The notes beneath the pieces were generated by a model. That model saw only the letters and a list, made by a program, of their open reading frames with translations. It ran no database searches and was not told where the DNA came from. Below, one piece after another: positions 10,876-21,040 of a stretch of 64,000 nucleotides of DNA (position 1 is the stretch's first letter; each line of letters opens with the position of its first letter). The stretch spans positions 7,022,475 through 7,086,474 of the forward strand of contig NC_037264.1 of the NCBI RefSeq assembly GCF_000002425.4, given 5' to 3'. Source of the DNA: Physcomitrium patens (taxonomy: Eukaryota; Streptophyta; Bryopsida; Funariales; Funariaceae). The position numbers were made by a program, and so were the translations under genes.

Positions 10876-11919
10876 TTGAGCAGTATCAAACAAATTTTTC
10901 TTCTTAGTGTCATTATGGCAGAGCTTGTTGAAATGAAGAGTGCAATGGCACAAATGCAAGAGCAAATGAGGGAGTTAATGCTTGCGATGCATCAACTCAA
11001 TTCACCAACACAGGAAAGAACAAGAATAGCAGAAAGTGGGGATATAGAGATGATCAGAGCTGCTTCAACATCTGCAACAAATCACGTTCCTTCTCCAATT
11101 GTACAACACCCTGTAAGCACTAGAGAACCAAGAATTGTCTTACTCGAGAAATTTGATGGTACGAGATCAAAGTTTCGAGGGTTCATCAATCAAGTACAAT
11201 TGGTAATTGAACTTCAACTGCAAAGCTATCCAATTCCAGGATCACAAGTCAGGTTTATTGGCACTCTACTTTCTGGTTCTGCATTATTGTGGTTTTCGTC
11301 TTTTTTTGAACAACGAAATCCAATATTGGACAATTTGGAAGCTTTTTTGGCGGAGTTTCGATCTATGTATGGTGAACACGATGCAACTCGTGTTGCAACA
11401 AATAAGATTCGAATTCTGCGACAAAGAAATCGCTCAGTAACAGTGTATACTTCACAATTTTGACAACTTGCAATTGACATCAAGTGGGATGATGCTGCAC
11501 TCATCAATCAATTTCTTTATGGATTGCAATACGAAGTAAAGAAATTGATGCTCAACTTACCTGATCCTCAAACTTTGAGTCAAGCAATCGATTTTGCGGT
11601 AAAATGTGATAATCGGCTTTTCGAATTTCGATCCGAGAATCATTCACGGGAACCTCAACGTTATTACTCAATGGCAACATCAACATCTTTACCAAACGTA
11701 CATTCGGAAGTAGAAGACATGCAAATTGACGCGGTACGTTTTAAACCCCTAACTGAGCAAGAAAAGATTCGTCGTCGTCAAGAAGGATTATATTTATATT
11801 GCGGAGAACCTAAGCACACTGCTCAACATTGTCCAAAGAAACGACACAACTATAAAATGAGGGGTACGACGGTCAAAGAAGACAACATGTCGGAAAACAG
11901 ATTCGTCCAGCTACAATAG
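10876..11919 (+). pseudogene. gag of the chromovirus, one in-frame stop
   Basis: The frame covers 347 codons and is broken once by TGA at 11461-11463. At this place gag proteins usually carry Arg, so a CGA to TGA transition is the simple explanation. Residues about 80-230 resemble the retrotransposon gag capsid domain (KFDGTRSKFRGFINQV, YPIPGSQVRFIGTLLSGSAL, FRSMYGEHD). Near the end the zinc knuckle reads YLYCGEPKHTAQHC, in which the first Cys of CCHC is replaced by Tyr and the Gly before His by Lys, so RNA binding by this copy is doubtful. The start at 10876 precedes another Met at 10915 (MAELVEMKSAMAQMQEQM), which may be the true start of the coiled-coil N terminus. Pol lies in the -1 frame relative to gag. 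Confidence 0.85.
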
Positions 11920-11924
11920 GGACC

Positions 11925-14900
11925 ATGCAGCTGGAACCTTGTACAATTCCTAATGAAGGTCCTATCCTCTCCTCAGAACCCTCTCCTTGTTTTATAATAG
12001 ACTTATATTTAGGACCTAAGAATTACAAAGCCTCTGCTTTATTAGATTCGGGAGCCTCAGCATGTTTTTTAGATGAACAATTTGTTAAAATTCGTAAAAT
12101 ACCTTTTGTACAGAAACCTAAACCAGTACATGTAGAAGTCATAGATGGTCGTCCCTTATCTTCTGGAGATGTCACTCATGAAACTCATCCTATAAAAGTA
12201 ACAATAGACGGTCATGATAGCTACATAGCTTTTAACATAATTAAATCCCCGTCCAATCCAGTTATTTTAGGTTTATCCTGGCTAGAAAAATATAACCCTC
12301 GAATAGATTGGAATTCGTATAAACTTGACTTTTCCCAGAGCATTATTAATAGTTCTACCAACCAAGTAAAAAATTATAAGTCTAGTATAGTAAAACCCGT
12401 ACTGATAGGAGCAAAAGCATTTATACACACAGCAAAAGAAGGATCAACTTTTGCTATTTATGCTGCACCTATTTCTGAAAACGTAAAGACTTCAAGTGGC
12501 ATTCCAAGTCAATATCAGGAGTATCAAGACGTTTTTGAGAAAAAGAATGCAGATATTCTTCCTAAGCATTACCCATATGATCGTTCAATCGACCTCAAGG
12601 AAGGAACTCAGCCACCATTTGGACTAATTTACAGTTTATCGCAAGATGAGATGGCTGAACTCAAGACATATATTGACGAGAATTTAGCGAAGAATTTCAT
12701 ATGCCATTCAAAATCTTCAGCAGGAGCTCCAATTCTATTCGTAAAGAAAAAAGATGGATCTTTACGAATGTGTGTTGATTATCAAGGACTCAACAAGATC
12801 ACAATCAAGAACAGGTATCCATTATCTTTGATATCAGGACTCCTTGACCAGTTCAATCAAGCTAAGATCTATACAAAAATAGATCTAAGAGGAGCATATA
12901 ATCTAGTATGGATCAAAAAAGGAGATGAATGGAAGACTGCGTTTCGAACCAGGTATGGACATTTCGAATATAATGTCATGCCCTTTGGACTCACGAATGC
13001 ACCAGCTGCTTTTCAACATCTCATGAATGATGTATTTCGTGAATTCTTAGACAATTTTGTCATCTGCTATCTAGACGATATCCTGATCTATTCTAAGAAC
13101 GTCGAAGAACATGAAATACATGTTCGTCAAGTATTACAAAAACTTAGAGATGCAGGATTGTACGCCAAGATGGAAAAGTGTGTATTTCACACTACTCAAG
13201 TTGACTTTTTAGGATACATCATTTCAAATGATGGTCTCATGATGGATTCTAAGAAAGTCCAAACAATCATGGATTGAAAGATTCCAAGGACAGTAAGAGA
13301 TGTCCAATGTTTCTTGGGATTTGCCAATTACTATCGGATCTTCATCAAAGATTTCTCACGAGTTGCAGCTCCACTTACACGCTTGACTAGTAAAGATAAA
13401 TTCCAATAGAATCAAGAAGCGAAAGCAGCATTTGAAGCCTTAAAGACATCGTTTGTCTCTACACCAGTCTTATATCGTGTTGACTTTTTCAAGGCATTTT
13501 TTATGGAAACAGATGCATCAGATTTTGCCTTGGGTGCAGTTTTATCACAAATGGGATCAAATGACAAACTTCATCCGATAGCTTTTCATTCAAGAAAATT
13601 CTCAGCAGTCGAGATCAATTATGAGATCCACGATAAAGAACTTCTTGCGATCGTGGATTCCTTTCAAGAATGGCGTCATTATCTAGAAGGCCCTTCTAGT
13701 CTAGTCACTGTGTATACAGATCACAAGAACCTCGAATATTTCATGTCAGCACCCGTATTGAATCATCGTCAAGCTGGTTGGAGTATGTCTTTGTCAAGAT
13801 TCGAGTTCATTATCACTTATCGGCCAGGAAAACAACAAGGTTTTTCCGATGCCCTATCTAGACGTTCTTATTTTACACCAAAAGAAGGAGATGCAGCTTT
13901 TGAGCAACAAAGAACGGTCCTCTTGAAACCGGAGCAATTTCATCTCCGAGTAATGAAATCAACATTGATTGTTGATTCAACTTTTCTCAAGCAAATCCAG
14001 TCCAGTATGTCCTCAGACCCTCTTGTTCATGATATCGAGAATAATTCTTCCAAGTCTCATGATCCTTCTAAGTTCGAGTTCAAGAATAATCTATTATATT
14101 TTGAAGGACGCCTATATGTTCCAGAAGGAGAAGCACGTTTATGTGTTCTTCAAGCACGTCATGACTTTCCAGTAGCAGGGCACTTTGGATATAATAAGAC
14201 TTTGGAACTCATATCAAGAGATTTTTGGTGGCCACAAATGTGGAAGTCAGTCAAAGACTTTGTACAATCATGTGATATTTGTTCAAGATCAAAAATTCCT
14301 CGTCATCGACCTTACGGACTTCTTCAGCCATTACCTATACCAGAACAACCATGGTCTTCTGTTTCTATGGATTTCATCACAGATCTTCCAAGCTCAAGAT
14401 CTTATGATTCTATATTTGTGATAGTAGATCGTTTCACCAAGATGGCACATTTTGTGCCACGTACAAAATCTATCACAGGTGAAGAAACAGCTAAGCTTTT
14501 CATTGATAATATCTATCGCTATCATGGATTACCTAAAGATATCATATCGGATAGGAGAACTCAATTTGTATCAAGATTTTGTAGGACCCTTTTCAAGATT
14601 TTAAAAGTGGACATAAAGCTATCTTTGGCTTTCCATCCTCAAATTGTTGGACAAACAGAGCACGTAAACCAAGTCTTGGAGCAATATTTAAGGTGTACTA
14701 TCAACTACCAACAAGATGATTGGACAATCCTTCTGCCATTGGCAGAGTTTGCTTATAATAATACGGTACATTCTTCCACGCAACAAACACCTTTCTTTGC
14801 CAATTATGGCTATCATCCACGACTTGATACTTTTGATTTTTCAAAAGTTGATAATCCTGCAGTAGAAGATATGGCAAATCGGTTGTCAGAGTTACATGCA

Positions 14901-15413
14901 ATCATAAAGACGCAATTGAAGGAAGCTCAAGAACGACAAAAGATAAACGTAGATCTATATCGTAAGGAGCAACTACAACTCAACGTAGGTGATAAGGTAT
15001 GGCTGCTTCATCGCAATATCAAGACTACTCGACCTTGTGACAAGTTGGACTATCGTAGGCTTGGCCCCTTTTCTGTTTCTGAACAGATCAACCCAGTTGC
15101 ATATCGGTTACATCTACCGGAGTCAATGAGGATCCATCCTGTATTCCACGTGTCTCTTCTTGAACCATATAAGATAGTGGATATACAAGGAAGAAGACAA
15201 ATGCCACCGCCTCCTATAGAAGTAGATAATAATGAAGAATTTGAGGTGGAAGAGATATTAGACTCAAGGCGGCGCCGAAATAAGCTGGAATATCTTGTTT
15301 ATTGGCGCGGATATGATATTAGTGAACGCACATGGGAGCCGTCCAGGAATCTATCAAATGCATCAGCTAAAGTCAAAGTTTTTCATCAACGACATCCATC
15401 AAAACCAAGATGA
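11925..15413 (+). pseudogene. pol of the chromovirus (PR-RT-RH-INT-chromodomain), two in-frame stops
   Basis: One frame of about 1160 codons has stops only at TGA 13275-13277 and TAG 13407-13409; at both places related proteins have Trp. Protease: LLDSGAS near residue 41. Reverse transcriptase: RMCVDYQGLN, MPFGLTNAPAAFQ and the YLDD catalytic motif near residue 382. RNase H: ETDASDFALGAVLSQ, just after 13503. Integrase: an HHCC finger (ARHDFPVAGHFG ending CDICSRSK), then Asp in SMDFITDLP, Asp in DIISDRRTQF and the Glu of QTEHVNQ. A C-terminal chromodomain (EFEVEEILDSRRRRNKLEY, VYWRGYDISERTWEP) likely guides insertion to modified chromatin. The enzyme set is complete, so only the two stops and the gag stop disable it. 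Confidence 0.93.
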
Positions 15414-15507
15414 AAATCTCTCTTACAAAAGAGACAAGATTGAGGCAAGATAACATTCAATTTCCTATCCTTGTTTGTAACTTCTTTGCATTTGTGACGC
15501 TAATTAG

Positions 15508-15930
15508 ATGGAGAGCCAACAACCAGCGGATTCAACTCAAAAACCTTCGTTTGCTGACCTGCCCGACGAGACATTACGATTGTCACAACCTTCAAGACGA
15601 CGCAATCGAGATGAAGATCTTCAAGAACGACATGTTCTTTCTCGAATAGATGGTGAGATACAACGCGTTTGGTATCACGATTTGGGAAGGGACTCCCGAT
15701 GTTTGGTGATTTTGCTAGAAGTAGGAACAACTCCTGATGGTGTTCCAAATATTCTATTCGAAGGAAGTTACGAAGGCCTCAACAATGATCAAATAACTGG
15801 ATGGTCTTCCCGCCCTGGTATGGGACACTACCGATGGTTGAGAGGCCCTATCAATCATCTTCGAAGAGAACAAAGATCAGAGTATGTGGAGAATACAATT
15901 CGTCGCATCATAGATTTCTTCAACATATGA
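15508..15930 (+). CDS. ORF3: extra retrotransposon protein of unknown function, between pol and 3' LTR
   Basis: An intact 140-codon frame starts 94 bases after the pol stop and ends 27 bases before the polypurine tract, filling the space where env-like genes sit in other elements. The first 45 residues are polar and charged. The remainder looks folded and includes RIDGEIQRVWYHDLG, CLVILLEVG, PNILFEGSYEGLNND, MGHYRWLRGPINHL and a C-terminal helix ENTIRRIIDFFNI. There is no signal peptide, membrane segment or Cys/His cluster, so it is not an envelope protein. A decayed homologue lies at the same place in the old copy at 44434-44839 (minus strand). I do not recognise the family. Its frame is open while gag and pol carry stops, and its expression route (splicing, reinitiation, own promoter) is unknown. 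Confidence 0.72.
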   Translation: MESQQPADSTQKPSFADLPDETLRLSQPSRRRNRDEDLQERHVLSRIDGEIQRVWYHDLGRDSRCLVILLEVGTTPDGVPNILFEGSYEGLNNDQITGWSSRPGMGHYRWLRGPINHLRREQRSEYVENTIRRIIDFFNI

Positions 15931-15957
15931 TGACCGCTCCTCGTGGAACTCGTCTCT

Positions 15958-15971
15958 AGAAGGGGGGGTAA
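15958..15971 (+). promoter_or_regulatory. Polypurine tract
   Basis: AGAAGGGGGGGTAA lies directly before the 3' LTR and fits the plus-strand priming site of LTR retrotransposons. Confidence 0.85.
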
Positions 15972-16521
15972 TGTCACGGCCATAATCATGTAAGTTAATA
16001 ATTACATATAGAAATAGGTAGAAGTAAGTAAAAGTAGATAAAAGTAAGTTAATTCTATAATATTTAATATAGAAGCTTCCTAGAAACTTCCTAGATGCTG
16101 CTTTGACTTCATAGGTGTCTTTAATTGACTTTTTGGATTAGAAACGTGGTCAGCAAGTTGGCCATGTGCCACACATGTTGTTAGCTTGAAAATCAAGCTA
16201 ACTATATGGCCCACACGTAGAAAAACTTGCCTTGTAAGTCAAGGCATGTGCCCTACAAAGTCAACACCTATTGGAGGTCCTATAGAATGTCGCCACGTAG
16301 CTCTTAGTTAGATAGTATATATAGAGACAAGAGTGAAGGCTTCTTCACTCTTGTCAACTCCTTTCTTGCTTCTAGTCTAGTTTCAAGGGTCTCTAGTTTT
16401 CTTGTCTTTTGGCAATAGCCATTCCAGTTTTTCTTTCAATATATATATTTGTTTATTTACCTCTCTTTGAGTGAAGGCTCACTTATCTGAATTATTTTTC
16501 ATCGAGTTCTTGTCCTTGACA
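15972..16521 (+). repeat. 3' LTR of the chromovirus
   Basis: It is 550 bp, begins TGTCACGG and ends TTGACA, so it has canonical TG...CA ends. It is 98.4 percent identical to the 5' LTR by manual comparison (9 substitutions, no indels) and carries the same hairpins, including 16326-16355. Confidence 0.95.
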
Positions 16522-17874
16522 CTTCTATAGAAAATGTAAATCAAGGATACATGGCCACAACAACTCTTGGAAATAAGAAGGACCAACATTTAAAGTCTTA
16601 GACTCAAAAATATGATATTAAAATAAGCCAAATACTACCTAAGTCAAGAACCTACAAAATTGCCTATACTAATATAAGTCGAGACCTACAGACTCAAAAA
16701 AGAGCCCTATGCAACAAACAACCTTAATCTCTACAAAATACTATTCCACAATAACAACCAAATTTACCACAAGAACACTCCATCATCTAGCTTCAACAAA
16801 CACAATCCCAACAAATGGAGCCACCATATTACTTCTTTATAAGAGATACTCCTCCAAGCTCTTCCATTCTATTCTTCTACTAACATCCAAATTGCCAAAT
16901 GTAGGATCTTTCCAATCTTCTATTCTACAATGAAAGATCTCCAAATCAACTCTATCATAGGATATTAGCAAATTTGAACATGATAGGATACTAACTTGTG
17001 GTCTTCTGCCAAGTCTCAATACTTGAAGACCAAATTTAATGGTTCCATGCCCAAGTTAAGACCCTTATATTTATCAAAATAGCAATAATTCTCTTTAAAG
17101 TAATTGTAAATAAATACAACAACAAGAATCCTTTACGCAAGTGAGACAATGTAACATGGAGATTTAGCTGAGAAAGAATTAATGAAAGCTAAGCTATTAT
17201 ATATGCGCAACATTTATTTTAATTAAAAAAACCAATCTTAAACTATAAAAACTCAATCAGTACATATAGATATCATTCAACTAGTCCCTTAGAGACTTCA
17301 TGTCCTCAAACTACATAAGGATGCTACATCCCTTCCAAATATATGCAGAAAACATATTGACATCTCTTCTTAGCAATAACCAATATGACAAAGACCTATC
17401 TTCTTTTGCCTTGACAAGAAAAAAAACATAGTACATCTTTTATATGAAACCTAAGAACTTGACTATGAAGATGATTACCTAGCTGAGGAATGTGGAAACT
17501 ACAAGCCTACACTACTTCTTTTTCCAAATGATGGTAAAAAACTTGCTTTGAATTTCTAAATATTTACTTGCTAGAATAAAGACATTCAAGAAGTATACAA
17601 ATACACAAAAATCCAAAACTTATTTTGGAAGATATACTTGCAACTAGATATTATCTTCTTATAATAGCAACACTATAATATAAGTGAATGCTTACAACAC
17701 ACAAGTCAACTTCAACTCAAAGGTAGAAAGAGCTTCTAAAACAATGCCTCTTATGTTGTTGATAGAAGTGCCTTCATTTGAAAAATGACCATCACCATTT
17801 CACACGAATTGGCTTGTAGAATATTCACCTTTGGAGTCATCATTGAAATATGCATACAATTTTTTATTCTTAAT
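16522..17874. other. AT-rich degenerate sequence, probable continuation of the retroelement target
   Basis: The first bases continue the copia-like sequence interrupted at 10153. After that no motif is clear enough to classify; short open frames do not resemble known proteins. Confidence 0.35.
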
Positions 17875-18218
17875 ATTAATGGTAGTCCAATGAACATTCT
17901 CAATCTCTATGCACCAAATACTACAGGCTACCACGTCTAATTTTGGAATATCCTCTCTCAACATCCCTTCCCTCCAATCCTGTAGATAGTGGCTAGAGAT
18001 TTCAATATGACATAATTTCAAGGCAACCAAAGCTTGGACTTTAACATACCAAGTATAGAATGTTGAGAACAAAACTCTTTGATCAACTTTGCACTCAAAC
18101 TTGGCATCACAAACATTCTTTATTTGGACCCATATTGAAGAATCAAGCAAAAACACTTCACATGGCAACAACAAAATTCATCACATAGCTGGTCTAAAAT
18201 TGATCAATTCTACACCAA
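17875..18218 (+). pseudogene. LINE (non-LTR retrotransposon) endonuclease remnant
   Basis: One reading frame with several stops preserves the landmarks of the apurinic-type endonuclease of L1-like LINEs: NILNLYAPNTTG, then FWNIL, ARDFNMT matching the GDFN motif, and finally FTWQQQ followed by SKIDQFYTN, matching the W...SRIDRF end of the domain. The spacing is right for the C-terminal half of the domain. No reverse transcriptase or poly-A tail was found, so it is a 5' or internal fragment. The open frame on the opposite strand (17800-18174) is explained as its shadow. Confidence 0.65.
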
Positions 18219-18982
18219 CTAAAAGCTACACCACCTAGGAGACACACACAAAATATGGCTGCAACTATCCTTCCTTTTAGACCATTTGGCCACCTTCCTA
18301 TCAATAGCTTTAAATCAATAAGACACAAGAGCCAACTACACCTTTCTAATTTTCATTTGCCATGTTGAGATCTGGTCAGCTTCTGACCGAGTAGGTGACA
18401 ACAGCCAATTCAACTCTGCCACATGCTAGTCTTAGCAACAATGGAAACAACAGGACTCGTGTCACTCCATAGAAGAAGTGTCTTTTGCATTCTACCTTGG
18501 ATTGAAATCTATTTGGTTTGAAAGACCTGAAAAAAAAAAACAAAAACAAAAAAAGGTTGAAAAGTGTCCTGACGTGGTTCGTCGAGTTGAAGAGAAGAGA
18601 AGTTGACTGCGATATTATGATCCAACTGGATGCAATCGTAGGCATTAAAATACACCGCTCATGGCCATATTTAACCGTATGAACCAAGAAATCTTAAGAA
18701 TCCCTTTGGATCAGATTACACACTAACAATATACAGTGGGTTAATCTATCTAGAGCCTACTATTTCATACACTAGAGCTGGCATGGGTTACATCCTATCC
18801 TGTGAGTCGAGCTGCAGCAATCCTTCAACATTGCTGCAATTCAATTCAATCCGTGGGTCCAGTCAAGTGCTGTATCGATGTTTTTAAAATTAAAAAAAAA
18901 AGGGGGGGGGGTGGAGATTCAATGCTGCTAGAGTCCCATCACTGCAGAATAGTCGTCGAATACTGGAGTTTATCGAGTCCCC
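18219..18982. other. 3' flank of the zeaxanthin epoxidase gene
   Basis: It includes A-rich (18531-18555) and A/G homopolymer runs (18888-18912). It probably contains the 3' untranslated region of the epoxidase on the minus strand. No separate gene is seen. Confidence 0.4.
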
Positions 18983-21040
18983 TTATGCCACTTTCAGCGC
19001 ATTCAAGTCTGTCTTGTAAGAGTTTGATCTAGCTGGCTGGGACCTTCGGAGCTTCACCTTGTACTGAGCCTCCTTGGCAGGGCCGAACTCAATGATATCC
19101 TCCGGGTGAACTCGAGTGGGCATTTTCGGGGTCAATTTGCAGCGACCACCACTGATACTCGTAATCCACGTGCCAGTCTTGCTGTCTAGGTCCGTAACAA
19201 ACAGGGCGCCGTCTTTGAACACAAGTTTGGCATGCTGTGGTGCAACTTCGGGTTCCGTCACAGCCCGGAACTCGCCAAGCTCTATTTCGCATGATTCGCA
19301 TCCAACAATGGTTGGCTTGGAATCCTCCCGGCACAGACGCAGCAGAGGCCTTCCGCTTTCGGTCACGTCACCGTCGATCGGCATTCTTTCTGAGGCCGGG
19401 ACAAGGTACCAGTCTGCATTGGTGGCTCTCTCCAGGGCATCATCGTTCCAGAACCATTTCTTCAAATTCGAGTCTGCCTTGTCTTCGAGGCTGCAGTACG
19501 GAGCACGACCCTCCAGTGCAAAACTGTTACCACCCAGAATCCAACTGAGCATTGTTGGCATGCCGATGGTAATGAAGAAACGGCCTCCCACTCGACCTGG
19601 GTGCGGGATTTTGAGCTGCTTGATGAATGACAGGGGACCGAGGCCTTCCCCGAGATACGGCTTGTATGTGGTAGCCATGATGGCAGCCATCCGCGCCAGC
19701 CCGTGGATCACTCCGACACGTATTCTTCTCTTCCCCTCGTACGTTTTCAAAACACCCTGCAAGTCGGCAGAAGGTTGCTTCGCAGCTTTCGATAAATCCA
19801 AAGCAAGTTGGAAGCCGTCCTCGATAGCCATACAACCACCTTGACCAAGATTTGGCTGCATAGCGTGCGCGGAATCACCAAGCAGCGTTACTCTGCCTTT
19901 ACTCCACGTCAGGATTGGAATACGATCATAAATATCACGGCGCAGAATCTGTTCCTCCGGAGTTGCCAGTAGGAGATCCACCACCTTGTCACACCATCCC
20001 CCGAACAACGACATCAACCTTGCCTTCCTTCCGCCTGGGGCGTCTACCCCGCCCGCAGGTTCATTGTAGAACGCATACCACTGCATCTTCCCTTGCCCAA
20101 CGTCCGAAGAAACAAAGTACTGTTTGTGGCCGAGGAAGACGCGGTACCCAACGGTGTCGATATCAGCGGGCACAAAATCAGCAATCCCCGTGTAGCAGGT
20201 GTAATCAGAATACACGGTCGACGACTCACCTAGCAATTTCGTTCGCACCTTGGAGCGAATGCCATCAGCGCCGACGAGGATGTCCCCTTCAAATGTCCGT
20301 CCATCCTCCAGCACGACTTCCACTTTGTTCCCGTCGTCCACAAAATCTACCACATTAGAGCCATTCTGTATGTACTCTGATCCCAATGCACCGGAAAGAA
20401 TTTCCTGGAGTTTCATCCGACTGATCACTCGAGTGACTGGCAAGCCTCGCTCTGCTGCGGGTGAGAAAGTATCGAACTTGCAGTACCACTCTCCGGTAAT
20501 TCCATCCACGAGGCCATTGATACGGTCACCTGTGACGCATCCGTTTGCCATTATCTCTTCGGCAGCCTGCCGATCTACTGCCTCCAACGCCGCGAGTGCA
20601 TTACTTTGAATTTGAATGGGGCCTCGGTATTGGCCTTCCCCTCGGATAGCACTCAAATCCCTCTCGAAAACAACCACGTCCAAACCTCTGTTCTTCGCGG
20701 CAAGTGCAAAAACAAGTCCACCGATACCACCGCCTGCCACGAGCACTCGCAGAGGCCGCGTCCGTGGAGGTGACACGTTTTTCTCTTCAGATGTGCTCAC
20801 GCGCCCATTCCCTGGCGTCTGTATTCCAACATCCTTGACATCTTGAACTGCTGGTGTCCTTGCTACGCAAACACCAATTCTCCTTCTCGATTCTGCTGAT
20901 GTGGTGTTGAGGGCTACCCTCCTCCACGAGGTATCGACAAATTCTGAGGTTAGGCATCCCGAACCTGATGCAAAAGCCTTCGGAAGCATGGTGGAGGAAA
21001 ACAATCCCCCAACCACAGGATTCGCACAACTAATCACCAT
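18983..21040 (-). CDS. ZEP: Zeaxanthin epoxidase, chloroplast precursor, single exon
   Basis: This FAD-dependent monooxygenase converts zeaxanthin to antheraxanthin and violaxanthin in plastids, feeding the xanthophyll cycle and abscisic acid synthesis. The 685-residue frame matches the family length of about 660-670 plus a long N terminus. Residues 1-95 are Ser/Arg-rich and lack motifs, as expected of a transit peptide. The FAD dinucleotide fold GGGIGG is at 103-108, the conserved GEGQYRGPIQIQSNALAAL block at 134-152, the GADG motif at 257-260 and LLGDSAHAMQPNLGQGG at 386-402. A C-terminal FHA domain spans about 565-665. The whole protein is one uninterrupted frame, whereas I recall many introns in flowering-plant ZEP genes. 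No inactivating change is visible. The start is the first Met of the frame and gives a plausible transit peptide. Confidence 0.97.
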   Translation of the reverse strand: MVISCANPVVGGLFSSTMLPKAFASGSGCLTSEFVDTSWRRVALNTTSAESRRRIGVCVARTPAVQDVKDVGIQTPGNGRVSTSEEKNVSPPRTRPLRVLVAGGGIGGLVFALAAKNRGLDVVVFERDLSAIRGEGQYRGPIQIQSNALAALEAVDRQAAEEIMANGCVTGDRINGLVDGITGEWYCKFDTFSPAAERGLPVTRVISRMKLQEILSGALGSEYIQNGSNVVDFVDDGNKVEVVLEDGRTFEGDILVGADGIRSKVRTKLLGESSTVYSDYTCYTGIADFVPADIDTVGYRVFLGHKQYFVSSDVGQGKMQWYAFYNEPAGGVDAPGGRKARLMSLFGGWCDKVVDLLLATPEEQILRRDIYDRIPILTWSKGRVTLLGDSAHAMQPNLGQGGCMAIEDGFQLALDLSKAAKQPSADLQGVLKTYEGKRRIRVGVIHGLARMAAIMATTYKPYLGEGLGPLSFIKQLKIPHPGRVGGRFFITIGMPTMLSWILGGNSFALEGRAPYCSLEDKADSNLKKWFWNDDALERATNADWYLVPASERMPIDGDVTESGRPLLRLCREDSKPTIVGCESCEIELGEFRAVTEPEVAPQHAKLVFKDGALFVTDLDSKTGTWITSISGGRCKLTPKMPTRVHPEDIIEFGPAKEAQYKVKLRRSQPARSNSYKTDLNALKVA

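Larger units (their letters stand above)
10154..16521 (+). mobile_element. Full-length Ty3/gypsy chromovirus LTR retrotransposon with extra ORF3
   Basis: The 6368-bp element has two 550-bp LTRs, a primer binding site, gag, a pol in the order protease, reverse transcriptase, RNase H, integrase, chromodomain, an additional ORF, and a polypurine tract. The order RT before integrase marks Ty3/gypsy, and the chromodomain marks the chromovirus branch. The LTRs differ at only 9 of 550 positions by my count, 8 of them transitions, so the insertion is young. Flanking pentamers are CTTCC (10149-10153) and CTTCT (16522-16526), a target duplication with one mismatch; the 5' LTR begins TT where TG is expected. 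It sits in older retroelement DNA. Three premature stops in gag and pol make it non-autonomous as read. Confidence 0.95.

Noticed and set aside
17800..18174. 124-codon open frame on the minus strand
   Set aside because: It is antisense to the LINE endonuclease remnant, whose motifs explain the conservation of this stretch.
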